From Sulfurimonas sp. HSL3-7 (GTDB taxonomy: Bacteria > Campylobacterota > Campylobacteria > Campylobacterales > Sulfurimonadaceae), in contig NZ_CP147919.1 in NCBI RefSeq assembly GCF_039645985.1, forward strand, positions 2,232,001 to 2,296,000: a stretch of 64,000 nt of DNA. The letters are read 5' to 3'. The notes under the pieces were generated by a model. That model saw only the letters and a list, made by a program, of their open reading frames with translations. It did not search any database and was not told the DNA's origin. Positions 25,528-36,103 of the stretch are shown piece by piece. Position 1 is the stretch's first letter. The number at the start of each line of letters is the position of its first letter. A program made the translations under genes and the position numbers.

Positions 25528-26835
25528 TTAGTAAAGTCCCAGGACCTGGAACTGAACGTACCAGAGTCCCATCGATAGAATATAACCGGCCAAAATCGTC
25601 CAGGCGTACTTCATATGCGAACCGAAGGTATAGATACCGCGAAGACGCCCCATAACACCGACACCGGCAGCTGACCCGAAACTGATCAGACTGCCGCCGA
25701 TACCCGCCGTCAGGGTGACAAGCATCCATTGGTCAAGCGACATCTCCGGACTTGCTTTCAAAATGGCGCTCATGACAGGGACGTTGTCCACAATTGCCGA
25801 GATGAAACCGACCCCGATATTGGCCGCAGTCGGTCCGACCAGACTGTAAAGATCATGAATGTAGTTCAAGAATCCGACATAGTGCAGTGCTCCGACTGCC
25901 GAAAGGATCCCGAAGAAAAAGAGAAGCGTATCATTTTCGATTTTTTTCATATTGACAAAAATATCGAAGGAGTCCGCTTGCTGGCGTGTCAAATGGAACG
26001 AATAGAGTTTCAGGATCGACAGACCGAACAGCATGCCCCACATTGCCGGAAAATGGAAGAACTGATGGCCCATAACAGCTACAAAGATTGTAAACACACC
26101 CAGCCAGACAACGACCATGCCGCCATCACGCATCTTTGGTTTCTCCTCGCTTGTAGCATCAAAAGGCGGCTGTCCCGTCGGTACGGCTCTGCTAAGCAGC
26201 CACGCCGTAAACAGCCATCCGCCTATAGAAGGGACAAAAAGGAAGAGAAAATCGATAAACTCGCCTTTTTGGGCTGTCCACGCCATCAAGGTCGTAATGT
26301 CACCGAAAGGGCTCCAGGCACCGCCGGCATTGGCGGCAACGACAATGTTGATCGCACCGGGGACCAGGAATTTATGGTTCTCTTTGTCAATCGTAAAAAG
26401 CACCGTTGACAGGATCAGCGCCGTTGTCAGGTTATCTGCGACCGGGGAGATAAAAAATGCCAGAAGGCCGGTAAGCCAGAATAGCTTTTTATACGTGTAC
26501 CCCTTCGAAACGAGGTTGTACTTCATCAGATCGAACACGCCGCGTTCGATCAGTGTCTCGATAAAAGTCATCGCGACAAAGAGGAAGAAAAAGATCTCGG
26601 CGATCTCTTCGATCAACAGCGTCATCTCATGATGCAGCGGCGTCGGGTCCATCCCGTTCAGGGTATAGTAAATACCGATCAGCATAAAAGAGAAGGTTCC
26701 GATAAACAGTGCCGGTTTGGCCTTGTTGATCTCGTACTTCTCCTCTGTCGCGATAAAATAATATCCGATTATAAAAACCGCCAGTACAGCGATTCCCACC
26801 CATGTTGTCGATAAATTCAGCATGTCTTCATGCAT
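25528..26835 (-). CDS. nhaD: Na+/H+ antiporter NhaD
   Basis: A 435-residue inner-membrane protein of the ion-transporter superfamily with about 12 transmembrane helices. NhaD-type signatures: FFISPVADNLTTALILSTV, the NIVVAANAGGAWSPFGDITTLM loop, and GFISAIVDNVPVMSAIL with a Gly-rich GGSLISFGSAAGVGVMG near the C-terminus. It exports Na+ (or Li+) in exchange for H+. A marine or saline habitat is suggested. ATG at 26835 follows GGGAGTATTAT. It probably shares a transcript with guaA or stands alone; no terminator is clear. Confidence 0.88.
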   Translation of the reverse strand: MHEDMLNLSTTWVGIAVLAVFIIGYYFIATEEKYEINKAKPALFIGTFSFMLIGIYYTLNGMDPTPLHHEMTLLIEEIAEIFFFLFVAMTFIETLIERGVFDLMKYNLVSKGYTYKKLFWLTGLLAFFISPVADNLTTALILSTVLFTIDKENHKFLVPGAINIVVAANAGGAWSPFGDITTLMAWTAQKGEFIDFLFLFVPSIGGWLFTAWLLSRAVPTGQPPFDATSEEKPKMRDGGMVVVWLGVFTIFVAVMGHQFFHFPAMWGMLFGLSILKLYSFHLTRQQADSFDIFVNMKKIENDTLLFFFGILSAVGALHYVGFLNYIHDLYSLVGPTAANIGVGFISAIVDNVPVMSAILKASPEMSLDQWMLVTLTAGIGGSLISFGSAAGVGVMGRLRGIYTFGSHMKYAWTILAGYILSMGLWYVQFQVLGLY

Positions 26836-26877
26836 ATAATACTCCCAGTTAGAATAGATAATACACCTCCGGTGCGA

Positions 26878-28320
26878 TTACCCTTGTCGGTAATGAACGC
26901 CCACCGATTCTTTTCGCGCCAGCGCTGAACGGACGATCTCTTTCGCCGTCAGCAGACGAAGTTTCAGCAGGCGGCCGATAGGTTCATGAAGCATCTCTTC
27001 GATCGCTTCAAATGCCTCTTGCAGACCTTGCGTCGTCCGCACGATGGAAACCTTCTCCCACATTATACGGCGCAGCCGCTCTTTTTTCTCTTTATCACCC
27101 TCGATATAAAGCAATTCGGTGTTCTTCGCAAAAGGGCCGCTGCAATGCGTGCCCTCTTCACTGACGAGCGCTTGCGCCGCGCGTTTGGCAAACACCAGTC
27201 CTTCAAGCAAAGAGTTGCTCGCAAGACGGTTCGCGCCATGCACACCGGTCGACGCAACTTCACCGACCGCATAAAGCCCTTTTATCGACGGTACATGGCC
27301 TCTAAGGTCTGTTTTTATGCCGCCGATAGCATAGTGAAAAGCGGGCGAAATGGGCACCTTGTCTTTCGGCAGGTTGAAACCCAGAGCTGAAAAACGGTTC
27401 TCGATATTGGGAAAACGGTGTTTAAAGTAGTCGTAATCAAAACTTGTAAAAGAGAGGTAGACCTGCTTTTTCGTTTTCTGCGCGTAATCAAAGATCGCGC
27501 GGCTTACGATGTCCCGCGGTGCCATCTCGCCGCGTTTGTCATAATCAAATAAAAAACGGTATCCCAGATCATCCACGATCTGGGCCCCTTCGCCGCGCAG
27601 GGCTTCGGTAAGCAGCTGCTTTTGTGCGGTATTGTTATCCACATAGACCGTAGGGTGGAACTGCAGCATCTCCATCTTTTCAAGTGCGATACCCTTTTCC
27701 AGACAGATACCATGCAGTTCGCCGCTGATACTTGAGGCATTGGTGTGATACTCAAACAGTGCCCCGACACCCCCGCTTGCAATGACGACGGAACGGGCCA
27801 GGATCTCTTTTCGTTCCCCCCGATGCATCACCACGATGCCGCAGATCTGCTCCTCTTCGAGCAGCAGATCGATAACGATCGCATTTTCAAGCATCGGATG
27901 CGGATTCTTTTCAAGCAGAAAATGGTGAAGATAACGCCCTGTTGCATCCCCGCCGGCATGCAGAATCCGTTTTTGCGAATGGGCAGCTTCCTGAGTATAG
28001 AGCAGTTCCCCCTTCTCATTAACATCAAAATGAAACCCGCGTGCAATAAGATCATGGATCACTTCCTGAGAATTTTGGCTCAACACCTCAACAGCCTCTT
28101 TATTGCAAAGCCCTGCACCGGCATTCAACGTATCATTAATATGCACAGGAATGTCGCTGTCGTCTTTAGCCGTCGTCACACCGCCTTGGGCATAAAAGGT
28201 ATTGCATTCCCAGGGATGAGCCTTATTGACAATAAGTACCTTTTTATTTCGGGGCAGATTCATTGCAGTATACAAACCCGCAATTCCGGCGCCGATGATC
28301 ACAACATCATAATGCATCAT
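26878..28320 (-). CDS. nadB: L-aspartate oxidase NadB
   Basis: FAD enzyme oxidising L-aspartate to iminoaspartate, first step of NAD synthesis. The 480-residue protein has the FAD motif VVIIGAGIAGLYTA at residues 6-19, FYAQGGVTTAKDD, AHSQKRILHAGGDATGR, HPTVY, and the C-terminal GLYAVGEVASTGVHGANRLASNSLLEGLVFAKRAA signature region. The C-terminus is shorter than in E. coli. Divergent from the next plus-strand gene. Confidence 0.95.
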   Translation of the reverse strand: MMHYDVVIIGAGIAGLYTAMNLPRNKKVLIVNKAHPWECNTFYAQGGVTTAKDDSDIPVHINDTLNAGAGLCNKEAVEVLSQNSQEVIHDLIARGFHFDVNEKGELLYTQEAAHSQKRILHAGGDATGRYLHHFLLEKNPHPMLENAIVIDLLLEEEQICGIVVMHRGERKEILARSVVIASGGVGALFEYHTNASSISGELHGICLEKGIALEKMEMLQFHPTVYVDNNTAQKQLLTEALRGEGAQIVDDLGYRFLFDYDKRGEMAPRDIVSRAIFDYAQKTKKQVYLSFTSFDYDYFKHRFPNIENRFSALGFNLPKDKVPISPAFHYAIGGIKTDLRGHVPSIKGLYAVGEVASTGVHGANRLASNSLLEGLVFAKRAAQALVSEEGTHCSGPFAKNTELLYIEGDKEKKERLRRIMWEKVSIVRTTQGLQEAFEAIEEMLHEPIGRLLKLRLLTAKEIVRSALARKESVGVHYRQG

Positions 28321-28415
28321 TTTCTCTTTCGTTTCATCTATTTTTCCTGTGCAGACGGCGCATAAAATGGGTCGTCTTTATAGCCACAGCCAGATAAAGT
28401 TAACAAGGCAACTGT

Positions 28416-28421
28416 TATAAT
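28416..28421 (+). promoter_or_regulatory. -10 box giving a probable leaderless mRNA
   Basis: TATAAT ends 7 bases before the ATG at 28428, so the transcript should begin at or within a base or two of the start codon. No ribosome site precedes that ATG. Confidence 0.55.
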
Positions 28422-28427
28422 TGTTGC

Positions 28428-28871
28428 ATGAAAAACTCGGCTCAGGTTCTCGCTCATCTTGTTACTCAACCTCAATATAAAAAATTAACACAACAGCGTT
28501 GTATTGATACGATCAAAACACTATTGCCGCCCCATCTTCAGCCGATGGTTCAGTTTGCCTACATCAAACACAAAGTGCTCTATTTTGTACTCAATCATCC
28601 CGGCGCCAAACAAGAGTTCGATATTATAATAGCTTCAATTAAAACGCCTTTAAAACTTCATCCTCCAAAAACCTGCCAGGATTTGCCGTTTGAGGATATC
28701 CGCGCCTATGTCTCACACAAACCGGTAACAAAAAATATTGATGTCAAAAAAGAGACGGCACCCGAATATGTTGAGCGTTCCGCCGGTACCTTCGACAACC
28801 CTGTAACCGATACAAAACTTCACAATATTATTGAAAAGATACGCAACAGCATTCATGATAAACACCATTAG
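28428..28871 (+). CDS. DUF721-like protein
   Basis: A 147-residue protein. The central [33 protein letters not shown] pattern (a basic strand-turn-strand then helix) resembles the DUF721/DciA family, whose members load the replicative helicase in bacteria lacking DnaC. The C-terminal half is charged and probably flexible. It overlaps the uvrC start by 17 bases. Family assignment is by general pattern only. Confidence 0.7.
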   Translation: MKNSAQVLAHLVTQPQYKKLTQQRCIDTIKTLLPPHLQPMVQFAYIKHKVLYFVLNHPGAKQEFDIIIASIKTPLKLHPPKTCQDLPFEDIRAYVSHKPVTKNIDVKKETAPEYVERSAGTFDNPVTDTKLHNIIEKIRNSIHDKHH

Positions 28872-30651
28872 AAACCTTCCCAAATCACCCGGTATCTATC
28901 AATATTTTGACCGAAACGGCAAGCTACTCTATGTAGGTAAAGCGAAAAACCTTTACAACCGGGTCAAAAGCTACTTCCTATTCAGTCCGACACTGCGGCC
29001 AAACAGCAAACTTTCACCTCGTATTGTCAAGATGCTCGGCGAGACTACATCGATGCACTACATCGTTGTCAAAAGCGAACACGACGCCCTGATCCTGGAA
29101 AACTCGCTGATCAAACAGCTCAAACCCAAATACAATATTCTGTTGCGCGATGACAAGACCTACCCCTATATCTATATCGACACCAGTGAGCCCTTCCCTA
29201 GATTCGAGATCACCCGAAAACTTCTTAAAGGCAGTCATATAGCGTATTTCGGCCCCTATTCCGTCGGCGCGCGCGATATTCTGGACTCTGTGTACGAGCT
29301 CTGCAAGCTGGTTCAGAAGAAGAGCTGTCTCAAGGGCAAGAAAGCCTGTCTTTACTACCAGATGGATCAATGCCTTGCCCCTTGTGAAAAAAAAGTCACT
29401 CCGGAGGTTTACAATGCGATCGTGCAAGAGGGTATCCGCTATATCGAAAACAAAAATGTTTTGATTTCGAAACTTAAAGAGAAGATGGCTTTTTATGCAG
29501 AAAACCTGCGCTTTGAGGAGGCAGGCACACTTCGCGATCGCATTGAGCGGATCGCCAAAAGCGAGCTGATCTCACAGATCGATCTCGCTTCAACCGAGAA
29601 CTATGACATCTTTGCCATCAGCCACAACAATCAACGTGCAGCAGTGGTACGGCTTTTTATGCGTTCGGGCAGGATTATCTCCTCTTCACACGACATTATA
29701 AACCTTAACAGCGGATTCGATATCGATGAAGCGTATGAGCGTGCTTTACTGGAGTTTTACGGCCATGAAAAACCTCCTATTATCGCACCGATTCTAGTGG
29801 CCCATGACTTTAAAGAAAGAGCACTCGTTGAAGAGCACCTCTCGCTTCTTTTTGAGAAAAAAGCGACGATCACTCTACCGCAGCGCGGCAACAAGAAACG
29901 CCTTACCGAGCTCGCCTTGACCAATGCAGACGAGCTCCTGCGCCAAAAGAAAAACAACACGACTGAAACTATCGCGAAACAGCTTCAGGAACTGCTCACA
30001 CTTGAGCGGTTGCCCCGCAGGATAGAGGCCTTTGACAACTCGCATATGGCAGGAGAAGCGACGGTTGGCGGTATGATCGTCTTTGACAATGAAGGATTCG
30101 ACAAGTCAGGTTATCGTCACTACCACCTTGAAGCACGCGATGAATACGGACAGATGCGGGAGACACTCTCACGGCGAATCGCAGGTTTTGAAGAGAACCC
30201 GCCTCCTGACCTATGGCTCATCGACGGCGGTACAACACTTTTGACACTGGCCAAAGAGCTTTTGGAATCTGCCGGCGTCAACCTGGACGTTATCGCCATC
30301 TCCAAAGAGAAGATCGATGCCAAGTCCCATCGGGCCAAAGGAAGCGCTCACGATCAACTCCACAGTATAACGGAGAGTTTTAAGCTGTCACCTTCGGATA
30401 AACGGCTGCAGTGGATGCAGCGGCTGCGGGATGAAGCGCACCGCTATGCTATCACCTTCCATAAAAAGACCAAGCTCAAACGTGACCAAGCCTCAAAGCT
30501 CTTAAATACACACGGCATATCACAGGCAAAAGTGGTCAAGCTTCTTCAGCATTTTGGCACTTTCGATGCATTGAAAAATGCCACTCAAGAAGAGATTACA
30601 GCCATACTGAACCAAAGTGATGCAAAAAAAATCAAGATGATATATAAATAA
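28855..30651 (+). CDS. uvrC: Excinuclease ABC subunit C
   Basis: UvrC makes the dual incisions in nucleotide excision repair. The 598-residue protein has the GIY-YIG domain ([27 protein letters not shown], residues 6-32), a Cys-rich segment ([13 protein letters not shown]), the UvrB-interaction motif ([22 protein letters not shown], near 210), the UvrC/RNase H-like endonuclease ([30 protein letters not shown]) and C-terminal helix-hairpin-helix motifs. I chose ATG 28855 because homologues start a few residues before the LPxxPG motif; an ATG at 28831 is in frame. Confidence 0.96.
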   Translation: MINTIRNLPKSPGIYQYFDRNGKLLYVGKAKNLYNRVKSYFLFSPTLRPNSKLSPRIVKMLGETTSMHYIVVKSEHDALILENSLIKQLKPKYNILLRDDKTYPYIYIDTSEPFPRFEITRKLLKGSHIAYFGPYSVGARDILDSVYELCKLVQKKSCLKGKKACLYYQMDQCLAPCEKKVTPEVYNAIVQEGIRYIENKNVLISKLKEKMAFYAENLRFEEAGTLRDRIERIAKSELISQIDLASTENYDIFAISHNNQRAAVVRLFMRSGRIISSSHDIINLNSGFDIDEAYERALLEFYGHEKPPIIAPILVAHDFKERALVEEHLSLLFEKKATITLPQRGNKKRLTELALTNADELLRQKKNNTTETIAKQLQELLTLERLPRRIEAFDNSHMAGEATVGGMIVFDNEGFDKSGYRHYHLEARDEYGQMRETLSRRIAGFEENPPPDLWLIDGGTTLLTLAKELLESAGVNLDVIAISKEKIDAKSHRAKGSAHDQLHSITESFKLSPSDKRLQWMQRLRDEAHRYAITFHKKTKLKRDQASKLLNTHGISQAKVVKLLQHFGTFDALKNATQEEITAILNQSDAKKIKMIYK

Positions 30652-30735
30652 GTTATATTTGCTTTTAATTATGATATATTTGCTGAAACTCCCAAAATAT
30701 TTGGTTGATTTAAGAAAAATAAAGGTTTCTAAAAA

Positions 30736-31149
30736 ATGGAAAGACCTGAACCTATTGATGAAGAATATCTCTTTGAAGGACGTGTAATTATCAGTGAAAC
30801 GGACACCAAAGGTGTCATTACATTTGCCAATCGTAAATTCTGCGAGATCGCCGGTTATACAGCAGATGAACTCAAAGGCCAACCCCATAACATCATTCGT
30901 CATCCCGATATGCCGAAAGCAGCCTTTGCCCAGATGTGGGAGACGATCAAAGGCGGTCAGTCATGGCATGGGATCGTAAAAAATTTGCGTAAAGACGGAC
31001 TTTACTACTGGGTTGAGACAGAAATCTCTCCCGTCCACGATGACGAAGGCAATATCACTGGTTATATCGCCGCTCGCAAACCTGCCAGTCGTAAAAATAT
31101 CGATGAGATCATAAAGACCTATAAAACAATGTTAGAAAAAGAGAAGTAA
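30736..31149 (+). CDS. Single PAS-domain protein (Aer-like)
   Basis: A 137-residue soluble protein that is one PAS domain. VIISETDTKGVITFANRKFCEIAGY is the PAS core entry, and NIIRHPDMPKAAFAQMWETIKGG followed by GIVKNLRKDGLYYWV is the pattern of aerotaxis-receptor PAS domains, which bind FAD and sense redox state. No output domain is present, so it probably acts with the Hpt/kinase proteins encoded directly downstream (9-base gap). FAD binding is an inference from this similarity. Confidence 0.9.
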   Translation: MERPEPIDEEYLFEGRVIISETDTKGVITFANRKFCEIAGYTADELKGQPHNIIRHPDMPKAAFAQMWETIKGGQSWHGIVKNLRKDGLYYWVETEISPVHDDEGNITGYIAARKPASRKNIDEIIKTYKTMLEKEK

Positions 31150-31158
31150 GGAGCGTAT

Positions 31159-32844
31159 GTGCTAATATATGATCACAATAAAGAGTTCGTAGGAATAGAT
31201 GATGAGAGCTTAAAGCTCCTCGGATACAGCCGGTTCGAAGATCTTCTTCATGAACATAAAGATGTCGCCGAACTTTTTGTTAAAAAACCAGGATATATTC
31301 ACAATTTCACCAATTTTCCCTGGATTGATTTTATCCTTCATGCAGAGTCTGAAGAGGCCAAGGTCATCATTGCAGGTAAAAGCAACGCTTTCTCTGCAAC
31401 AATAGACATCACAAAACTGCATTTAACGAAAGCCCCTGATGAAGAGGCGTATCTGATTAAACTCAAAAATGTACAAAACTATCAGCTTGATGCTTCGGAA
31501 AGACCGGCACCGACACCACCGCCTATTGACCTCGAGGCAAAATCTTTTAATACACCACAAGAGATGCCAAAAGCTGCAGCACAGCCTGTTATCGAAGCGG
31601 AACCACCAGTAGAACAACCGCCTTTAACCCTGGATGAAGATCTTTTCATCAAAGAAGAGCCGATTGTTGAAGAAGAGACCGTTATGCCGTTCGCCCCGTC
31701 TAAAACACCTGATGACGAAGAATTCGATATCTTTTTCGATGATGAAGAGGAGTTGTTTGCTGAACCGGAACCTGAATTGCCGCCATTGCCGAAATCCGTT
31801 TTGGACAATCTTAAAGAAGAGAAGAGCACACCGATGCTGGGAGCCCAACTCAGTGAGGAAGACAAGGAGTACCTGAAGGATCTTGAATTTAGCGATGATT
31901 ATCTCTATGACCCACAGATCGCAGCAGATGAGCTTGGTCTTCCGGTTGATCTCATTGAAGAGTTTATTGGCGATTTCATCAAACAGGCGCATGAATTTAA
32001 AGAACAGCTTTTCAATGCTATTAAAAATGAAGATTTTGATACGATCAAAGTTCTTTCGCACAAACTCAAAGGGGTCGCAGCCAACCTTCGTATCGAGGAC
32101 TCGTTTGAAGTTCTTAGAAATGTCAATGAATCTGCAGATGCCAAAGAGTGCGAGGCTAATCTGAAAAAATTCTATCTCACTATTGCCAAACTCGAAGGCA
32201 AAGATATAGAAGAGGTCAAATTTGAGCTTGATAAGCAAGAAGAGGAAGAAGAGTTATATGATCTAACCCCTAAATTTAACGAGCCGAATGTTGAAGAAGA
32301 GATTTTTCCAACGTTGGACCTTCCGGAGCTTGAACCGCAGGAAGATCAGGCCCCGGTCATCCAGGAACACATTGCAGAGCCTTCTATAGTTGAACCTGAA
32401 CAAGATCAAACGTCTGACATCTATGACTTCGGATTGATACAGAAGGATACCGATGAACCTCTTATATTTATGGACAATGAAGATGAAGTCATCTCAGATA
32501 TTCAGGATTTTGAACCTCAGACCGAAGCGAAAGAGACTGCACCTCTCCTCACTTTTGACATCAAAAGAGCTGCAGCAGAAATCGGACTGAGCACTGATCT
32601 TGTCACAGCACTGATTGACGACTATATTATTGAAGCAAACGAGATGAAGAACAAACTTACCGAAGCAGTCGAAGCTGATGATGCTATGCGCTGGAAAGGG
32701 TATGCGACCCAACTCAAAGGGGTGAGCGACAATCTCCGTATCAAAGACATCTCAGACACTCTTCTGAAGCTGATCAGCAGCACGGACAAAATCCAAGCAA
32801 AAGCCGTTATGAAAGAATTTTACGGCTTTATAAACCAACTTTAA
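31159..32844 (+). CDS. Protein with PAS-like N-terminus and two Hpt domains (second lacks His)
   Basis: A 561-residue, very acidic soluble protein starting at GTG, 6 nt after AAGGAG. Residues 1-110 have a PAS-like pattern. An acidic, Pro-rich linker follows. Hpt domain 1 spans about 255-350 with the phospho-acceptor in LSHKLKGVAANLRI (His301). A second acidic linker leads to Hpt domain 2 (about 470-555), where the same site reads ATQLKGVSDNLRI with Gln518 in place of His. Domain 1 would pass phosphate between the hybrid kinase next door and a response regulator; domain 2 can only bind. The order with its neighbours supports a single phosphorelay. Confidence 0.88.
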   Translation: MLIYDHNKEFVGIDDESLKLLGYSRFEDLLHEHKDVAELFVKKPGYIHNFTNFPWIDFILHAESEEAKVIIAGKSNAFSATIDITKLHLTKAPDEEAYLIKLKNVQNYQLDASERPAPTPPPIDLEAKSFNTPQEMPKAAAQPVIEAEPPVEQPPLTLDEDLFIKEEPIVEEETVMPFAPSKTPDDEEFDIFFDDEEELFAEPEPELPPLPKSVLDNLKEEKSTPMLGAQLSEEDKEYLKDLEFSDDYLYDPQIAADELGLPVDLIEEFIGDFIKQAHEFKEQLFNAIKNEDFDTIKVLSHKLKGVAANLRIEDSFEVLRNVNESADAKECEANLKKFYLTIAKLEGKDIEEVKFELDKQEEEEELYDLTPKFNEPNVEEEIFPTLDLPELEPQEDQAPVIQEHIAEPSIVEPEQDQTSDIYDFGLIQKDTDEPLIFMDNEDEVISDIQDFEPQTEAKETAPLLTFDIKRAAAEIGLSTDLVTALIDDYIIEANEMKNKLTEAVEADDAMRWKGYATQLKGVSDNLRIKDISDTLLKLISSTDKIQAKAVMKEFYGFINQL

Positions 32845-32859
32845 CAGGAGCTAAAAACT

Positions 32860-35800
32860 ATGATAGCACTTAAAAACAGACTGCGTCTGATCAGTCTATT
32901 TCCTATTCTGATTCTCTTCGCGCTAGCAAGTTATTATGTATATAACGCATATGGAAGTTACCAGGCGGCAAAAGTCTTGCAAGCAAAACTGGATGAGAAT
33001 CTCTTTTTAAATGACCTGATCCGTAACCTTTCACGTGAACGCGGTATGACCGTCATGTATCTGGGTAACCAGTCAGAGACAACGAAAAAATCATTGAATG
33101 CACAGCGCAACATTGTTGATGAGAAACTTGCCGCGTTTGACAAGCACCTTGCTCAGAATAAACTTTTGCATGATCACAGCGGCAAAACTGCGTGTGCTGC
33201 CTGTGAAAGTCAAAAAAATATTGATGAACGTTTTCGTGTTATTGCTGAAAAACGTGCAGAGATCGATGCCGGTGACCTTGAGTTTGGAGACATCTACGAC
33301 ACAATCTACGGTGCTGCTGAAAAGGAAGTACTACAAGAGCTGAGAACCATCGGGGCCTTCGAAGTGGATCCTGATATCGCTTCGCTTGCAAGTGCCTATA
33401 TCAATATTCTTGATGCAAAACACTACACGGGGGACGAGCGTGACTTCATCAGTTACGCCCTTGCCCGTGCTACCCGATTTGATGCCGAAGAACTTAATAT
33501 CTGGATTACCCTGATCGGTAAAGCTGACTCGATCAATTACGAAGGGGTACTGGACCCGGCTGTCAAAGCAGAACTTGCCGCTATCTTTAATGATGAAGAC
33601 AATGCTGAACTTTTTGAAGATATCACGACGGAACGTGCCGAGATCATGCAAGCCGTCAATGACGGTCTCTACTCTACCGAATCAGGTATCTGGTTCACCA
33701 TGTTATCAGAGAAGACAAACCTTCTCTCTGAAGCTGAGAAGGTCCTAATTGATGCAATGGGAGCACGTTCTAACGTTGTTCAAGAGAATGCGATACAGGT
33801 TCTTGCCATTGCAGTTGCGATTTGGGTTGCCTCCATTCTTCTTGCATTCCTGGCCATTGTTCTTTCCAATGATATCGCGCGTAACATCAAAAATCTTGAG
33901 TCGGTCCTTAACCGTGTTGCAGAAGATACGGCTGAAGAAGATACGGACCTTGCTCATAAAATCAATCTTGATACAGCAGATGGTACAGCACAGGCCTACG
34001 CGCTTCTTGAAAGTGTTATTGAGCAGACAAAACAAGAGACAGAAAATGCAAAAGAGGCTTCTGAAGCCAAATCAATGTTCCTTGCTAATATGTCCCATGA
34101 GATCCGTACACCGCTTAACGGTATCGTCGGATTTACGGAGCTGTTAAAAGACACTGATCTTCAAGAAGAACAGCGTGAATTTATCGACATTATCGAAAAA
34201 AGTTCTGAAAACCTTCTTGAGATTATCAATAACATTCTTGACCTTTCCAAAATCGAAAGTAATAAACTCGAAATCGAAGAGATCGTATTCAATCCTATTG
34301 AAGAGTTTGATTCTGCGGTTGAAGTCTACGGGGTCCGTGCTTCTGAGAAACATATTGACCTCGGCTGTTTTGTCGATCCTGAACTTGAGCGCCCTATCAA
34401 AGGTGACCCGACCAAACTTAAAGAGATCATTATCAACCTTCTCTCCAATGCGGTCAAATTTACGAGCAGCGGCGGTTCTGTTAATGTGGATATCCGTAAA
34501 GTTCCTATCGATGAGCCAAACCGCACGCGTATCCGATTCTCTGTAGAAGACAGTGGTATCGGTGTAACCGCAGAGCAAAAAGCGAATATCTTTGAAGCAT
34601 TTGGCCAGGCAGATATTTCAACGTCACGTAAATATGGCGGTACCGGTCTCGGTCTAACCATTTCCAGCCGTTTTGTTGAACTTATGGGCGGTAAACTTGA
34701 CCTTGAGAGTGAACCAGGCCATGGTACTACCTTCTTCTTTGAACTTGAATTTGAAGAGATCGAAACACTAAATGAATCAGTGAGCGGTACGTTCAGTTAT
34801 ATCAATGCATTGATCCTTGAATCTGACACCAAAGCTAAACGTCAAGAGACCTATCTTAAACAGTATCTTGACTTTTACGGTGTGAGCTATACAACATTTA
34901 AAGATATCACGGAACTTCAGAAGCTTGAACGTCAGATCAATTATGACATGCTTTTTGTAGACTATGATTACACCAGTGAGGATAATTTAGCGGAATTTGC
35001 CAAGACGCAAGAAGAGCTTATTCTGATTACCAAATCATATTACATGAAGAAAATCGACTCGATGGGTCTGGATATTTTTAAAGTCATGTACGAGCCTATG
35101 AACGGGACTAAGATCAAATCAATTCTTGAGTCCTTCGATCTGGAGTCCTTCAACAACAAAAAAGCTCAGAAGATCCGTCACAAAAAATTTGATGCGGAAA
35201 CGTCAAAATTCAAAGCAAAAGCACTGGTTGCTGAAGACAATATCATCAACCAAAAACTGATCCGCCGCACATTGGAAGATCTCGGTCTTGATATCACGTT
35301 GGCCAATAACGGTCTTGAAGCCTTCGAAAAACGCAAAAACGGCAACTTTGATGTTATCTTCATGGATATTCAGATGCCGGTACTAGACGGTGTCGAAGCA
35401 ACACAAGAGATCCTTGATTATGAAGAGGACTTCAACGTTCCGCATATTCCGATCATCGCCTTGACAGCAAACGCGCTCAAAGGCGACCGTGAACGTTTCC
35501 TTGAAGCAGGTATGGATGAGTATACGACCAAACCTCTGGTACGTACCGAGTTAACCTCTCTGCTCAACCATTTCCTCTCAGATAAGATCATTGATCTTGC
35601 TGATCTTGAGCAAGGTCCAGAGAGTAGAGAAGAAGTAGCTCAAGAAGTTCAAGAGAGCGAAAAAGAAGTAGCTAAAGTTGTTGAAGTGGCTGAAGCAGTT
35701 CAAAGTCCTGAAGAACCGGTAGCAGAAAAAGAGGTCCAAGCACTCGATATTCTGCTTGCCAAAAAAAGTCCTATCGAAACAAAACTGTTCTCAATGCTGC

Positions 35801-36090
35801 TTGACGAATTGAAATGCGACTATATCACTTCTGCGTCTTTCAACGTACTATTAAACGATATTAAAGCGAAAAACCCTCGCATGGTACTGATCGATAAAGA
35901 GATGGCAGATATTGACTATGCCGTGTTGAAAGAGACTGTCGACGGACTGCCTAATAAAACAGCTATCGTCATGATGGTCGATCCAGCAGCCCAGGAAAAT
36001 ACTGAGCATAATGAAATTGCGGACGAGATCATCAACAATCTTGTCAATAAAGATCTATTACGTCTAATCGTAGAAAAATATACAAAATAA
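32860..36090 (+). CDS. Hybrid histidine kinase with NIT-like sensor and three receiver-type domains
   Basis: A 1076-residue inner-membrane kinase. Transmembrane helix 1 is about 9-28 and helix 2 about 306-332. Between them is a helical periplasmic sensor with LIRNLSRERGMTVMYL (residues 53-68), as in nitrate/nitrite-sensing NIT domains, plus an inserted CAAC pair at 112-115. Cytoplasmic part: HisKA with FLANMSHEIRTPLNG (His413), HATPase with NLLSNAVKFT, DSGIGV and GGTGLGL; a receiver-like domain near 645-760 lacking the phospho-site; an intact receiver (VAEDNIINQ...FMDIQMP, Asp836); then an acidic linker and another degenerate receiver. Likely ends in a relay with the Hpt and CheY-like neighbours. 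Confidence 0.92.
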   Translation: MIALKNRLRLISLFPILILFALASYYVYNAYGSYQAAKVLQAKLDENLFLNDLIRNLSRERGMTVMYLGNQSETTKKSLNAQRNIVDEKLAAFDKHLAQNKLLHDHSGKTACAACESQKNIDERFRVIAEKRAEIDAGDLEFGDIYDTIYGAAEKEVLQELRTIGAFEVDPDIASLASAYINILDAKHYTGDERDFISYALARATRFDAEELNIWITLIGKADSINYEGVLDPAVKAELAAIFNDEDNAELFEDITTERAEIMQAVNDGLYSTESGIWFTMLSEKTNLLSEAEKVLIDAMGARSNVVQENAIQVLAIAVAIWVASILLAFLAIVLSNDIARNIKNLESVLNRVAEDTAEEDTDLAHKINLDTADGTAQAYALLESVIEQTKQETENAKEASEAKSMFLANMSHEIRTPLNGIVGFTELLKDTDLQEEQREFIDIIEKSSENLLEIINNILDLSKIESNKLEIEEIVFNPIEEFDSAVEVYGVRASEKHIDLGCFVDPELERPIKGDPTKLKEIIINLLSNAVKFTSSGGSVNVDIRKVPIDEPNRTRIRFSVEDSGIGVTAEQKANIFEAFGQADISTSRKYGGTGLGLTISSRFVELMGGKLDLESEPGHGTTFFFELEFEEIETLNESVSGTFSYINALILESDTKAKRQETYLKQYLDFYGVSYTTFKDITELQKLERQINYDMLFVDYDYTSEDNLAEFAKTQEELILITKSYYMKKIDSMGLDIFKVMYEPMNGTKIKSILESFDLESFNNKKAQKIRHKKFDAETSKFKAKALVAEDNIINQKLIRRTLEDLGLDITLANNGLEAFEKRKNGNFDVIFMDIQMPVLDGVEATQEILDYEEDFNVPHIPIIALTANALKGDRERFLEAGMDEYTTKPLVRTELTSLLNHFLSDKIIDLADLEQGPESREEVAQEVQESEKEVAKVVEVAEAVQSPEEPVAEKEVQALDILLAKKSPIETKLFSMLLDELKCDYITSASFNVLLNDIKAKNPRMVLIDKEMADIDYAVLKETVDGLPNKTAIVMMVDPAAQENTEHNEIADEIINNLVNKDLLRLIVEKYTK

Positions 36091-36103
36091 AAGGAAATAA
36101 ACT

